From: Rhizobium ecuadorense
GTDB taxonomy: Bacteria > Pseudomonadota > Alphaproteobacteria > Rhizobiales > Rhizobiaceae
Direction of reading: 5' to 3'
NCBI RefSeq assembly: GCF_001187535.1
Contig: NZ_LFIO01000691.1
Span: 1-64,000 of the forward strand
Length of the DNA stretch: 64,000 bases
Part shown: positions 7,713 through 15,139 of the stretch, piece by piece
How the letters are laid out: every line of letters starts with the position of its first letter
Position numbering within the stretch: position 1 is the stretch's first letter
Position numbers and translations under genes: made by a program
The notes under the pieces: generated by a model
What the model saw: the letters and a program-made list of their open reading frames with translations, nothing else
Databases searched by the model: none
What the model was told of the DNA's origin: nothing

Positions 7713-8903
7713 TCAGCCGGCGATCGCCAGCTTCATCAGATCAGCCGCCCTTTGCCGGGCCTGCCTGTCGGCGGCGAAGACGTCGTCCATCTCGGCGGCC
7801 GGCGGCAGGCCGGCCAGATCGTCCATGACCCTTTCCGTGATTTCGGCCATGGCCAGGAACGGCAGCCGCCCTTCGATGAAGGCTTCGAGCGCCACTTCCT
7901 TGGCGCCGTTCAGCACCGCGCCCTGAACGCCGCCGCGTCTCATCGCCAGGCGCGCAAGCCGCAAGGCCGGAAAGCGCAGCTCATCCGGCGCCTCGAAATC
8001 CAGCCGGGCGAGCCTGGCGAAATCCAGCCGCTCGATCGGCAGGTTCGGCCGCAGCGGAAAGGACAGGGCGTAACCGATCGCGGTGCGCATATCCGGGGCG
8101 CCGAGTTGGGCCAGCACCGATCCGTCGCTATAGCCGACCATCGAATGGATGATCGATTGCGGATGGATGATGACTTCGATCTGCTCGGGCGTCAGGCTGA
8201 AAAGATGCCGGGCTTCGATCATCTCCAGCGCCTTGTTGAACATCGAGGCGCTGTCGATCGAGATCTTCAATCCCATCGACCAGTTCGGGTGGGCGCGCGC
8301 CGTTTCCGCCGTCACACCGGCCATTTCCTTCAGTGAGGCAGTACGGAAGGGGCCGCCCGAGGCCGTCAGCACGACGCGCTCGATGGCATGGCGCTGATTT
8401 TCCTCCAGCACCTGGAAAATCGCATTGTGCTCGCTGTCGACGGGAAGCAGCCTGCCGCCGCCCTTGCGGATGGCGCTGATGAACAGATCGCCGGCCGAAA
8501 CCAGGCATTCCTTGTTGGCAAGGGCGATATCGGCGCCGCGCTTTGCTGCGGCCAGCGTCGGCGCCAGGCCCGCGGTGCCGACGATCGCCGCCATCACCCA
8601 GTCGGCTTCGCGGTCGGCGGCTTCCATCAGGCCGGATTTTCCGGATGCGACCGTAATACCGCTGCCGGAAAGCGCGCTTTTCAGCGCTTCGTAATGCCGG
8701 TCGCTTGCCGTCACCGCCATCCCAGCGCCTGAGGCTTTCGCCTGCCGGGCCAGCAATTCGATATTGCCGTTGCCTGTCAGCACGGAGATTTCGAAATTCT
8801 CCCGACCGCCCAGGTGATCGACGACATTGAGGGTGTTCTGGCCGATCGAGCCGGTCGAGCCGAAGATGCTGAGGCGCCGCGGCGCGGTTTTGCCGGTCAT
8901 CAT
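7713..8903 (-). CDS. dxr: 1-deoxy-D-xylulose 5-phosphate reductoisomerase
   Basis: The NADPH-dependent enzyme making 2-C-methyl-D-erythritol 4-phosphate in the MEP isoprenoid pathway, 396 residues, close to the usual 398. Visible are the nucleotide site GSTGSIGQNTL at the N-terminus, ANKECLVSAG, the metal/substrate motif PVDSEHNAIFQ, TASGGPFR, and the catalytic-loop region HPNWSMGLKISIDSASMFNK. The start is at the tandem ATGs 8903/8900; longer in-frame extensions lack family similarity. A small deviation is LNGAKE where most members have LNAANE. Confidence 0.95.
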   Translation of the reverse strand: MMTGKTAPRRLSIFGSTGSIGQNTLNVVDHLGGRENFEISVLTGNGNIELLARQAKASGAGMAVTASDRHYEALKSALSGSGITVASGKSGLMEAADREADWVMAAIVGTAGLAPTLAAAKRGADIALANKECLVSAGDLFISAIRKGGGRLLPVDSEHNAIFQVLEENQRHAIERVVLTASGGPFRTASLKEMAGVTAETARAHPNWSMGLKISIDSASMFNKALEMIEARHLFSLTPEQIEVIIHPQSIIHSMVGYSDGSVLAQLGAPDMRTAIGYALSFPLRPNLPIERLDFARLARLDFEAPDELRFPALRLARLAMRRGGVQGAVLNGAKEVALEAFIEGRLPFLAMAEITERVMDDLAGLPPAAEMDDVFAADRQARQRAADLMKLAIAG

Positions 8904-9261
8904 ATGCAATTTCGCGAAAATTTCCCTTGTAGGCTCAGGCTCTACTAGGCTTTGCAGGGGGCGGCAAGTGTGCGGTGCAGCAGATTTCATCCCGCAAGGG
9001 GTTTACAGCGCGGCAGCTGGATGTGATCCTTGTGACCTTGCCGGCGGATTCGAAATTCGTCGCGCCGTTCACGGTCGCATGGCAATTCGGGGCGCCACGG
9101 CGTCCTTCGGAAACAGGCATTAAGGTGCCGACGGCCTTCCGGCCAAAACATTAAAATCGAGGATGAACGGGACGGGCGGCTTGGCCGCAATCCCTCATCG
9201 CGTCGCTGCGGGCGCATTCATGTGCGCTGCAGCCCCCGTGTCCGTGAAAATGTTGGATTTC

Positions 9262-9912
9262 ATGACGATATTCAAAACAGCCTGCGTTCTCTTCGCCATC
9301 CTGTTCTCGCTCGGCCCCGCGGCGAAGGCGGATGATCTGCTGATCTGGTCGCCGGCCAAACTTTCCGACCGGTCCTACAAGGCGACGATGGGTTTTCGCC
9401 TGCCGGCGGAATGGGAAACCAGCGCCGGCGCCGATATCGCGCTCGCCTCGACCAAGGGCGGGGCGCCGCTGCCCGATTCCGAACAGGCGATGCTCTGGGG
9501 CAGGATCGTCAGAACAAGCGTCACGCCATCAGGCCAATCGCAGCGGGGCGCAAGGATCAGCGTCGATACGCTGCGCGGCAGCGGCGCGCTGACGCTCAGC
9601 CGCTCCCGCAGCTGGATCCTGTCGGATTCGCTCGACATGCAGTCGAGCCGGTCGATCAGCGTCCAATATGATGCGGTCGATATCAAACAGGCCTCGGTCA
9701 CGGCGTCGCAGGCGCTGAAGCTGATCCATCCCTGGACGGGAACCTCGCTTTCGGCCGGTGCCGGCATCAGCAATGCCAGCGGCGATTTTTCGAGTTCGGT
9801 TGCGGTCAACCAGGCGATCCTGCCGAACCTCAATCTCGATGCCTCGGTCAGCAATCCGTTTTCGGCGGATGAGGCCGGCAGCGTCAATCTGCGCTATCGC
9901 CTCAACTGGTAG
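9262..9912 (+). CDS. Secreted protein of unknown function
   Basis: Not a family I recognise. From ATG 9262 the protein is 216 residues, with a clear Sec signal peptide (TACVLFAILFSLGPAAKA). The mature part is rich in Ser, Thr, Ala and alternating hydrophobic residues and ends in ...NLRYRLNW, an aromatic C-terminus typical of outer-membrane or beta-rich periplasmic proteins. In-frame starts at 9163 and 9250 are possible but would bury the signal peptide. It is followed by a BON-domain gene on the same strand, and a role in the envelope is inferred only from the export signal. Confidence 0.65.
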   Translation: MTIFKTACVLFAILFSLGPAAKADDLLIWSPAKLSDRSYKATMGFRLPAEWETSAGADIALASTKGGAPLPDSEQAMLWGRIVRTSVTPSGQSQRGARISVDTLRGSGALTLSRSRSWILSDSLDMQSSRSISVQYDAVDIKQASVTASQALKLIHPWTGTSLSAGAGISNASGDFSSSVAVNQAILPNLNLDASVSNPFSADEAGSVNLRYRLNW

Positions 9913-9988
9913 CGGGTCTGAAACCAAATCCAGCCGACGGGCGTTTCCTCCGCAGGTTTGATGCCCGGATATTGAGGAGAAACGGATC

Positions 9989-10279
9989 ATGGTTTTCAAG
10001 GAGCAGACATTTCACGGGCTCGAGCCCGAGATGGAAGCGGAAATTGCCAATCGCGCCTCGGTCGAAGCCGCCGTTGCCAACGCGCTGGCAATTGCCGGCG
10101 GCATTGACGCAGCAGATGTCGAAGTAACGATGGAGAATGATCAGATCGTGCTGACCGGCACGGTCGGCACCGTCGGCGAGATCGAACGGGCAACCGCGGT
10201 TGCCAGGGCTGTCGAAGGCGTGCATGCGGTGCAGAACCGAATCCTGCTCGGTGGTCCTGCGATCAACGAGCGGCATTGA
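9989..10279 (+). CDS. BON-domain protein
   Basis: 96-residue protein with one BON domain (about residues 23-92: VEAAVANAL...VEVTMENDQIVLTGTVGTV...ERATAVARAVEGVHAVQNRI). BON domains bind phospholipid or pack against other envelope proteins. There is no signal peptide, so this copy would stay in the cytoplasm or act at the membrane surface. ATG 9989 is preceded by GAGGAG. The small size and single domain resemble stress-related OsmY-like proteins, but its role is unknown. Confidence 0.82.
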   Translation: MVFKEQTFHGLEPEMEAEIANRASVEAAVANALAIAGGIDAADVEVTMENDQIVLTGTVGTVGEIERATAVARAVEGVHAVQNRILLGGPAINERH

Positions 10280-10320
10280 CGGCCTTTCACGCCGTCCTTT
10301 CTCAATCAGCGCTCAGCCGA

Positions 10321-10473
10321 TCAACCGGCGAAGCGCTCGACCAGGAAAGACGAACCGGCCACACGATCGGTCTTCTGCAGGGCGCCCGTCACCTGCGGCT
10401 GATAGGCGATGGCAAGCAGCACGGCGCTGACGGCGGCATAGGCGATTGCCAGAAGAGTCATCTTGATACGCAT
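10321..10473 (-). CDS. 50-residue membrane microprotein
   Basis: A short gene supported by a good ribosome site: AAGGAG lies about nine bases before ATG 10473. The product begins MRIKMTLLAIAYAAVSAVLL, a basic end followed by one 20-residue hydrophobic segment (signal anchor or uncleaved signal), then a polar tail ending in SSFLVERFAG. It resembles the small membrane proteins common in Rhizobium but I cannot name a family. It lies between the BON-domain gene (opposite strand) and the small secreted protein at 10580-10843. Confidence 0.6.
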   Translation of the reverse strand: MRIKMTLLAIAYAAVSAVLLAIAYQPQVTGALQKTDRVAGSSFLVERFAG

Positions 10474-10541
10474 GACGCTTACTCCTTTTCGCGAATAACG
10501 CGGCCGTTATGGCGAAGTTCCGCGTGCCTAAATCAGATGAA

Positions 10542-10565
10542 AAGCCCGGCTGATGAGCCGGGCTT
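10542..10565 (-). terminator. Intrinsic terminator of the small secreted protein gene
   Basis: AAGCCCGGC - TGATGA - GCCGGGCTT is a perfect 9-bp hairpin located 15 bases after the stop of the minus-strand gene at 10580-10843. Read on the minus strand it runs into TTTTCATCTGATTT, a T-rich tail. Confidence 0.75.
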
Positions 10566-10579
10566 CGTGCATGGATCGC

Positions 10580-10843
10580 CTATCGGCAGACCCTGGTTTC
10601 CTTGATGACCGTATGGCCGTGGCGGCGGATCTTTTCCGTCTTGGTGAAGCAGTCGCGGGAAACGTAACGCCGACGCATGTCGTGGCGGTAGTAAGGGCTG
10701 TGATGGCGGTAATAGGGACGTTCCGAATCACGGTAATAGGGGCGCTCATCACCCGTGGTGATCGTCACACTGGCGGCCTGGGACGGCATTGCAGAAAAGA
10801 TGGATGCGGCAGCGAGTGTGCAGGCTAGGATAATCCGTTTCAT
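10580..10843 (-). CDS. Small secreted Tyr/His/Arg-rich protein
   Basis: 87 residues with a signal peptide (KRIILACTLAAASIFSAMPSQA) and a low-complexity mature part built on a repeated R-P/H-YYR unit (ERPYYRDSERPYYRHHS, then PYYRHDMRRRY). It ends with a two-cysteine tail, RDCFTKTEKIRR...ETRVCR, that could form a disulphide. Proteins of this composition are widespread in Rhizobiales and have no known function. GAGAGG precedes ATG 10843, and a strong terminator follows the stop. Confidence 0.75.
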   Translation of the reverse strand: MKRIILACTLAAASIFSAMPSQAASVTITTGDERPYYRDSERPYYRHHSPYYRHDMRRRYVSRDCFTKTEKIRRHGHTVIKETRVCR

Positions 10844-10987
10844 GACAAGCCTCTCTTTCTCAGTTGGTTAAGGGAGCAACTCGCTGGAATCGCTGTCGGT
10901 TCAATCACATAGCGTTACCGATTGTGTCATCGGCAACCTTTGCGGCCGCGGATCGTTACCGCAGATGACCAGCCGGAGGCATCGAGA

Positions 10988-11506
10988 ATGGGACCGATTG
11001 CAAGGATCATCGCCATCGTCGCCGGCCTTGCCGGCGGCACGGTGTTTTCGCAGGCGCCGGAATTTGCCCAGCAATACCGCCAGCGGATCGGCGGCGCGAT
11101 CGACGAACTCAGCGTCATCGTCGAGGATTTCAACAGACAGGCAGCCGACCACAACCTCGATCGCCAGCAGGCGCTGAACAGCTATGCGCAGTCCTCCGAC
11201 GATTTCCTGCGCGACCGCGGCGTCTCGATGCAAAGCACGATCACGCGCTACGAAACGCTGCTGGCGCAGCAGCTGAAACTCGGCACCGCCGCCCCGGTCG
11301 CCAAACCCTTTGTGCTGATAGGCGAGCCGGATGATGTCGTTTTCGCCAATACCTGGCGGGATTTCGTGCCAGGTGTGCCGATCAGCTTTGCGGCTCTCGT
11401 CTGGGGCGCGATTGGTTTTGTCGGCGGCTGGGTTGTGGTGGCGCTCACGGGGTTGGGGGCACGGCGGGTTGTGCGAGGACGGCGGTTGTATCGTCAGGCG
11501 CCGTGA
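10988..11506 (+). CDS. DUF2937 family membrane protein
   Basis: 172-residue protein of the DUF2937 family. A hydrophobic segment follows MGPIARIIAIVAGLAGGTVF, a helical region (EFAQQYRQRIGGAIDELSVI onward) forms the middle, and a second membrane segment lies near the C-terminus (ALVWGAIGFVGGWVVVALTG). ATG 10988 has GGAGG eight bases upstream. An earlier in-frame start at 10922 lacks a ribosome site. Function unknown; probably an inner-membrane protein. Confidence 0.8.
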   Translation: MGPIARIIAIVAGLAGGTVFSQAPEFAQQYRQRIGGAIDELSVIVEDFNRQAADHNLDRQQALNSYAQSSDDFLRDRGVSMQSTITRYETLLAQQLKLGTAAPVAKPFVLIGEPDDVVFANTWRDFVPGVPISFAALVWGAIGFVGGWVVVALTGLGARRVVRGRRLYRQAP

Positions 11507-11805
11507 GCCGGAGCGTTGACGATTGCAGCGTGGTGTAGGCGGAGAGGGCATTCGAAACGGTCAGCAATCTTCAGCGGTACAAGCTGTCGAAATATTGGAT
11601 TCCGCCTTGACAAGGAACGTTTCCGAGCTTCCCGGAGCGGACAGCGCTGTCCACTGATATCGATGACCCAGACCAGATCGTTGTGCGCATTGTGAACTGG
11701 AACCGGCGTGGGATGTTGATCCGAGCGATCGCCACGAATTTTCGGCCAAATCTCCAAGGAGACGGAAATCAAAGGCGACGAACCGCCCGCCCGCGCGCCT
11801 CCGGC
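11507..11805. other. Intergenic region, no gene recognised
   Basis: About 300 bases with no reading frame resembling a known protein on either strand. Short open frames are present but lack a ribosome site and recognisable composition. This may be the left edge of the accessory pocket that ends at tRNA-Arg. No copy of the tRNA 3' end was found here. Confidence 0.5.
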
Positions 11806-12693
11806 TCACGTCTCCGGCGTGCCACCATAGGCTGGAAATTCGTCCCCTGGATCGGGTTCAGCTTGAGGCGTTCTGTCGAGAATAGCGAGCGCCGATGCTA
11901 CGAGTTCGTTGTTCGAACTATGGTTCTCAGAAATCTCAACAGTGAACGCAGGATCAAACGCTGAACGTTCCCCTGGATACCCCCGGGGGTTCGCTACCAC
12001 GCGCGTGCTCCCGATCATGTAGTCACAGCGATGATGCACATGGCCGTGAATCCAAGCCGCGGGCTGCGTCTCGTCGATCAGCGCTTCAAGGTTGGACGCA
12101 TAACATCCCGACAGTGGGTCATTTTTGAATTCTGGCGAGATCGACCGTTCCGACGGTGCGTGATGGGTGATAACGACCGTATTTTGCCCTCTGCGCTTAC
12201 GAAGCTCGGTGGCAAGAAAGGCCTTGGTCTCCTGGTGTTTGCGAAAAGCGTGGATCGGTTGGAATTTTCGAAACGGTTCCTTCGACAATTTGATCCGCTT
12301 GTAATCATTCATTCCTGCTTTGGCATACGCCATCGCGACCTCTGGATTTCGATCGAACAACCGATAGTCGCTCCAGAGGGTTCCCCCCAAGAAAGTCACG
12401 CCACCGATTTCCACGACATTGTTCTCCAGAAAATGGAAATTGGGAGAGGCAGTTGCGATCCCGGCACTGCGGATACTTTCCTCGAGGGAAGCGCCGTAGA
12501 ACTCGTGGTTTCCCGCAACAAACACCGTCGGTATCTCGCGAGCGATATTGTGAGTAAGCCATGCGATGCTTGGCAGGATGCCTTTCGTGACGACATCTCC
12601 CGCGCAGACAAGCACATCTGCGTCTTCCGGCGGAAGATATTTGAACGGAACCCCAAACTCGAGATGCAGATCGGAAATTAGCCAGAGCTTCAT
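11806..12693 (-). CDS. Metallophosphoesterase
   Basis: Calcineurin-like phosphoesterase, 295 residues. The five metal-binding blocks are present in order: DLHLEFG (D-x-H) near the N-terminus, GD in VCAGDVV, GNHEFYG, a histidine in ITHHAPS, and GHVHH. Such enzymes hydrolyse phosphomonoesters or diesters using two metals; the substrate cannot be told. The gene looks less GC-rich than the core genes and lies next to an IS remnant, which suggests it was acquired with the accessory pocket. Confidence 0.88.
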   Translation of the reverse strand: MKLWLISDLHLEFGVPFKYLPPEDADVLVCAGDVVTKGILPSIAWLTHNIAREIPTVFVAGNHEFYGASLEESIRSAGIATASPNFHFLENNVVEIGGVTFLGGTLWSDYRLFDRNPEVAMAYAKAGMNDYKRIKLSKEPFRKFQPIHAFRKHQETKAFLATELRKRRGQNTVVITHHAPSERSISPEFKNDPLSGCYASNLEALIDETQPAAWIHGHVHHRCDYMIGSTRVVANPRGYPGERSAFDPAFTVEISENHSSNNELVASALAILDRTPQAEPDPGDEFPAYGGTPET

Positions 12694-12834
12694 CGGATCA
12701 TCACCGACTGATTACTCGTCAATAGATAGGTGGCGGTCATCGAGATTGTCATCATTTTCCTCTTCCAGCGCGCCCGGATCATTTCAACCGTCATTTGCCG
12801 TCTGCGTCTCTGGCCAGACTACTCACTGAGAAAT

Positions 12835-13463
12835 GGCGCATGAATAGCCCCGAGTTTCGTAGATACCCTCGGGTTAGATTTTCTGCTGCGTCTCAAACTC
12901 GACGGGCGACAGCATTCCGTCTCTGACATGTTTGCGCTTCGGTTTGTAGAACATCTCGATGCAATCGAACACATCCTGCCTGGCTTTGTCCCGTGAGCGG
13001 TAGACCGGCACATCGTCCGCACCGAAAACAGTTCCTGATGCAAGGCAACGAACGCGAACTTCACTTTGCATCCCTGGCGAAATACGCGGTCGCTTTTTTA
13101 ATATGTCGCGCTCCTCGGTGACACGCGCCAGTTCCCTTTTGAGCTGCCTGATCTCCTCGGACAGATCATTGCCCTGGCCGCCAGACGTCGAAGAAAACTT
13201 CTTCTTCCACTCGCAGAGGGAATGTTGGCTGAAACCCAGCCGCTGCGAAACTTCGGCAACGGGATAACCCCGTTCGGTGATCTAACGCACCGCATCTCGC
13301 TTAAACTCTTCGCTGAAATTCGATTTTCTCATGATGTTAGACCCCGGCAGACTATGCCGGGACCATCGCCGCAACCGGCTCCAACGCTGCGCAACCAGCC
13401 CGCCTCCCTGAATAAAGCCGGAAAACTCTAGCATCCGGTGGTCCAAAGTTTGGGAGCGGTTCA
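12835..13463 (-). mobile_element. Degenerate IS3-family insertion sequence
   Basis: Remains of an IS3-type element read right to left. The upstream end TGAACCGCTCCC (from 13463 down) resembles an IS3 terminal repeat, and a short hairpin (CCCGGCATAGTCTGCCGGG) precedes orfA. The orfA frame, the A6G slippery site (13093-13099) and only the two extremities of orfB remain. An intact element is about 1.2-1.3 kb; this one is about half that. The left end is approximate because no matching terminal repeat could be placed. Confidence 0.8.
12843..13332 (-). pseudogene. Transposase orfA/orfB remnant (IS3 family)
   Basis: OrfA starts at ATG 13332 (MRKSNFSEEFKRDAVR) but meets an in-frame TAG at 13282-13284, where the family has Gln. 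The HTH and leucine-zipper portion continues past it (ITERGYPVAEVSQRLGFSQH, then EEIRQLKRELARVTEERDIL). OrfB keeps its first 20 or so residues (KFAFVALHQELFSVRTMCR) and then jumps, in another frame, to the C-terminal block DVFDCIEMFYKPKRKHV...MLSPVEFE. Nearly the whole DDE catalytic domain is deleted. A TAA at 12874-12876 interrupts the tail before PEGIYETRG. It cannot make an active transposase. Confidence 0.85.
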
Positions 13464-13474
13464 GGTTATTCGCG

Positions 13475-13906
13475 TTAGCGAGCCGCGAAGATGTTGAGCA
13501 AAGCGACCACGGAAAAAGCAGCAGCGGCGGAAATCGCAAAAATCAAAAGGTGGTTTCTGCGACGGCGCGGAGGGAAGTCGTTCTTAGCTGGAACGGGTGA
13601 CAACTCCGAGATAGCCTCGAACAGACGCATCGTGGCGCGGTAATTTATAAGGGCAAACTGGCCGATCATGAACCTCGTGACCGCAAGGAATACATACTCG
13701 GACCCCAAGCCTAGCTTGATGACGCTGCCAACCGAATGCCTTATCAGCTCGATGCTTTTCAGTTGATCGTAAGGAACAACAATCTCGTTTCCCTTGCCCC
13801 AGATATTGAGAGACGAGCCGCTAACTGTGATCTCACCTTTTTTCGCAATGGTCTTCAAATTGAGATCTCGGCCAATGTGAAAAAAAATCGGTAATGCCGT
13901 TGTCAT
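13475..13906 (-). CDS. Hypothetical protein with C-terminal membrane anchor
   Basis: 143 residues, no family recognised. The first 85 residues are a soluble, beta-rich domain ([20 protein letters not shown], then [14 protein letters not shown]) resembling small PH-like or GRAM-like folds. A basic stretch PPRRRRNH then precedes a single C-terminal membrane helix ([20 protein letters not shown]). Its start overlaps the stop of the XRE regulator gene by four bases, so the two are translated as a pair and probably work together. Lower GC than the core genes. Confidence 0.65.
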   Translation of the reverse strand: MTTALPIFFHIGRDLNLKTIAKKGEITVSGSSLNIWGKGNEIVVPYDQLKSIELIRHSVGSVIKLGLGSEYVFLAVTRFMIGQFALINYRATMRLFEAISELSPVPAKNDFPPRRRRNHLLIFAISAAAAFSVVALLNIFAAR

Positions 13907-14139
13907 TTGCCCATCCTTACGCCTGGGCCACCCGGTTTTTCTTCGCCTGAGGCAATGAACACGACGCCGACAGCTTCGAGCGCCTTCCGGATAGCCTCGA
14001 GATTGTTCTGAACCGGAACAGATCTGCCGGCTTCAAAGTTTCGCACGGTCGAATTGCCGACCTTCGCAGCTGTGGCAAGCGCTTGTTGGGACAGATTGGC
14101 TAGTCCACGTGCAGCGCGGCACTGAGCGGGGGTAATCAC
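13903..14139 (-). CDS. XRE-family helix-turn-helix regulator
   Basis: 78-residue Cro/CI-type DNA-binding protein. The HTH covers roughly residues 4-60: [20 protein letters not shown], then [16 protein letters not shown]. The start is GTG 14139 with GGAG eight bases upstream. It has no effector domain. Two 13-bp sites of the form AACG.....CGTT lie in the divergent region to its right and are likely operators. It is coupled to the membrane protein gene downstream. Confidence 0.85.
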   Translation of the reverse strand: MITPAQCRAARGLANLSQQALATAAKVGNSTVRNFEAGRSVPVQNNLEAIRKALEAVGVVFIASGEEKPGGPGVRMGK

Positions 14140-14172
14140 CTAAAATCTCCTATAACCATTTTCATCATGAAT

Positions 14173-14185
14173 AACGAAAATCGTT
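14173..14185. promoter_or_regulatory. Operator candidate O1 (AACGAAAATCGTT)
   Basis: A 13-bp inverted repeat with 5-base arms, AACGA-AAA-TCGTT, directly abutting a TTGACA hexamer. The second copy at 14221-14233 matches at 11 of 13 positions. Position and symmetry suit binding by the adjacent XRE regulator. Confidence 0.5.
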
Positions 14186-14212
14186 TGACAGGTAAAGTTG
14201 CAACGATATGTG
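14185..14212 (+). promoter_or_regulatory. Sigma-70-like promoter, rightward
   Basis: TTGACA (14185-14190), a 16-base spacer and TATGTG (14207-14212) lie between the two AACG.....CGTT sites and point toward the S24-like pseudogene. The first operator overlaps the -35 box by one base. Confidence 0.45.
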
Positions 14213-14220
14213 TTGCCATG

Positions 14221-14233
14221 AACGTTAATCGTT
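14221..14233. promoter_or_regulatory. Operator candidate O2 (AACGTTAATCGTT)
   Basis: Second 13-bp site with outer arms AACG and CGTT, starting 48 bases after the start of O1 and just downstream of the rightward -10 hexamer. A repressor bound at both sites would cover the promoter. Confidence 0.45.
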
Positions 14234-14304
14234 ATTCAGATCAAAATGGCCAATTTAGCGGGCGCAGCACGCCTTCCCACCATCACATGCGGAGAGAATG
14301 TCCG

Positions 14305-14614
14305 ATGGATCGGTTCCGCGTTCATGCTGTTGTTGATGACGCCATGGAGCCGATGCTTCGAGGGAGCCGGGATTACGTCCTGGGCGCGCCCGTTACGTCG
14401 TATGTGGGCGAGGGCATTTACCTGGTTGACGGCGGTCACGGGATCGATCTCTTCCGCGCACGACAACATTCGATGGAAAAGGCGGCCTCCGCCTGTTGCG
14501 CGAAACCCGCGCTACCAATCGCATGAAGTAGCGCGAGAAAGCTTCGAAGAGACGGTAGTCGGAATCATCGATGCCGACATTAAGGCCCGAAATGAACGAT
14601 TCCTGGGGGGCTGA
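14305..14614 (+). pseudogene. S24/LexA-like peptidase-type gene, frameshifted
   Basis: From ATG 14305 the protein reads MDRFRVHAVVDDAMEPMLRG, then RDYVLGAPVTSYVGEGIYLV. This resembles the 'D(A/S)MEP.L..GDYVLV' region of S24 (LexA/phage repressor C-terminal) domains, in a family found next to XRE genes in rhizobia. The frame breaks near 14470-14510. The expected continuation (RNPRYQSHEVARESFEETVV, then GIIDADIKARNERFL) lies in a different frame ending at TGA 14614. One or two indels therefore separate the halves. GGAGAGA lies upstream. Probably inactive. Confidence 0.6.
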
Positions 14615-15009
14615 GGCCGCTAAAGGCGACGATCATGGGAGACGCCGGCATATGATCGAAGCGGCGAGACCGGAGAGAAGAAAATAGAAGAAACAACGTT
14701 CGTTGGCTGCGGGCTAAGCTTTGCTGGAGCGATAGTTTTCGATCAACCCCTGCCTTGATCGATTCTGGTTCTGCGACCACCCACCCAGCAAGCCCATTCG
14801 AACGTGTCACTCTCGCTGGGCATCTCGCGATCCTCAAGGCCGTTTTGATAAAGCTTCAGAGCCTTCTTGTCGCGCACGCTGTCTGAGGAACTGCGAAGGG
14901 CGGCGAGGATCGCTCCGGTCAGATCGCTCACATTTGATGGCGGGAATCCAATTGCAACACGAGTGCGACATAAAGATTAGCAAATAGTAATGTAATCTAT
15001 TTGAAAAAA
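14615..15009. other. Intergenic region, no confident gene
   Basis: About 395 bases of mixed composition with an AT-rich end (AGTAATGTAATCTATTTG) before the tRNA. A 62-codon frame on the minus strand (14743-14931, GTG start) has no ribosome site and no recognisable family. Nothing else is seen. Confidence 0.5.
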
Positions 15010-15086
15010 TGGTGATCCCGACGCGATTCGAACGCGTGACCCCCAGATTAGGAATCTGGTGCTCTATCCTGCTGAGCTACGGGACC
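15010..15086 (-). tRNA. tRNA-Arg (anticodon CCT)
   Basis: A 77-nt tRNA on the minus strand with CCA encoded. The acceptor arms GGTCCCG and CGGGATC pair, the D-arm holds AGCTCAGCAGGATAGAGC, and the T-arm contains GTTCGAATC. The anticodon stem CCAGA/TCTGG encloses TTCCTAA, giving anticodon CCT, which reads AGG. Its 3' end faces the accessory pocket at 11.5-15 kb. Confidence 0.95.
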
Positions 15087-15139
15087 ACTTGAAGCCATGC
15101 ATACAAAAGGCTTGGCGCGAAGCCAAGCCTTAATTGTTG

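Noticed and set aside
14743..14931. 62-codon minus-strand frame
   Set aside because: GTG start without ribosome site and no recognisable family; not enough support.
11507..15009. Direct repeat of the tRNA-Arg 3' end as attachment site
   Set aside because: Looked for the 3' end of the tRNA at the left edge of the pocket; none was seen.
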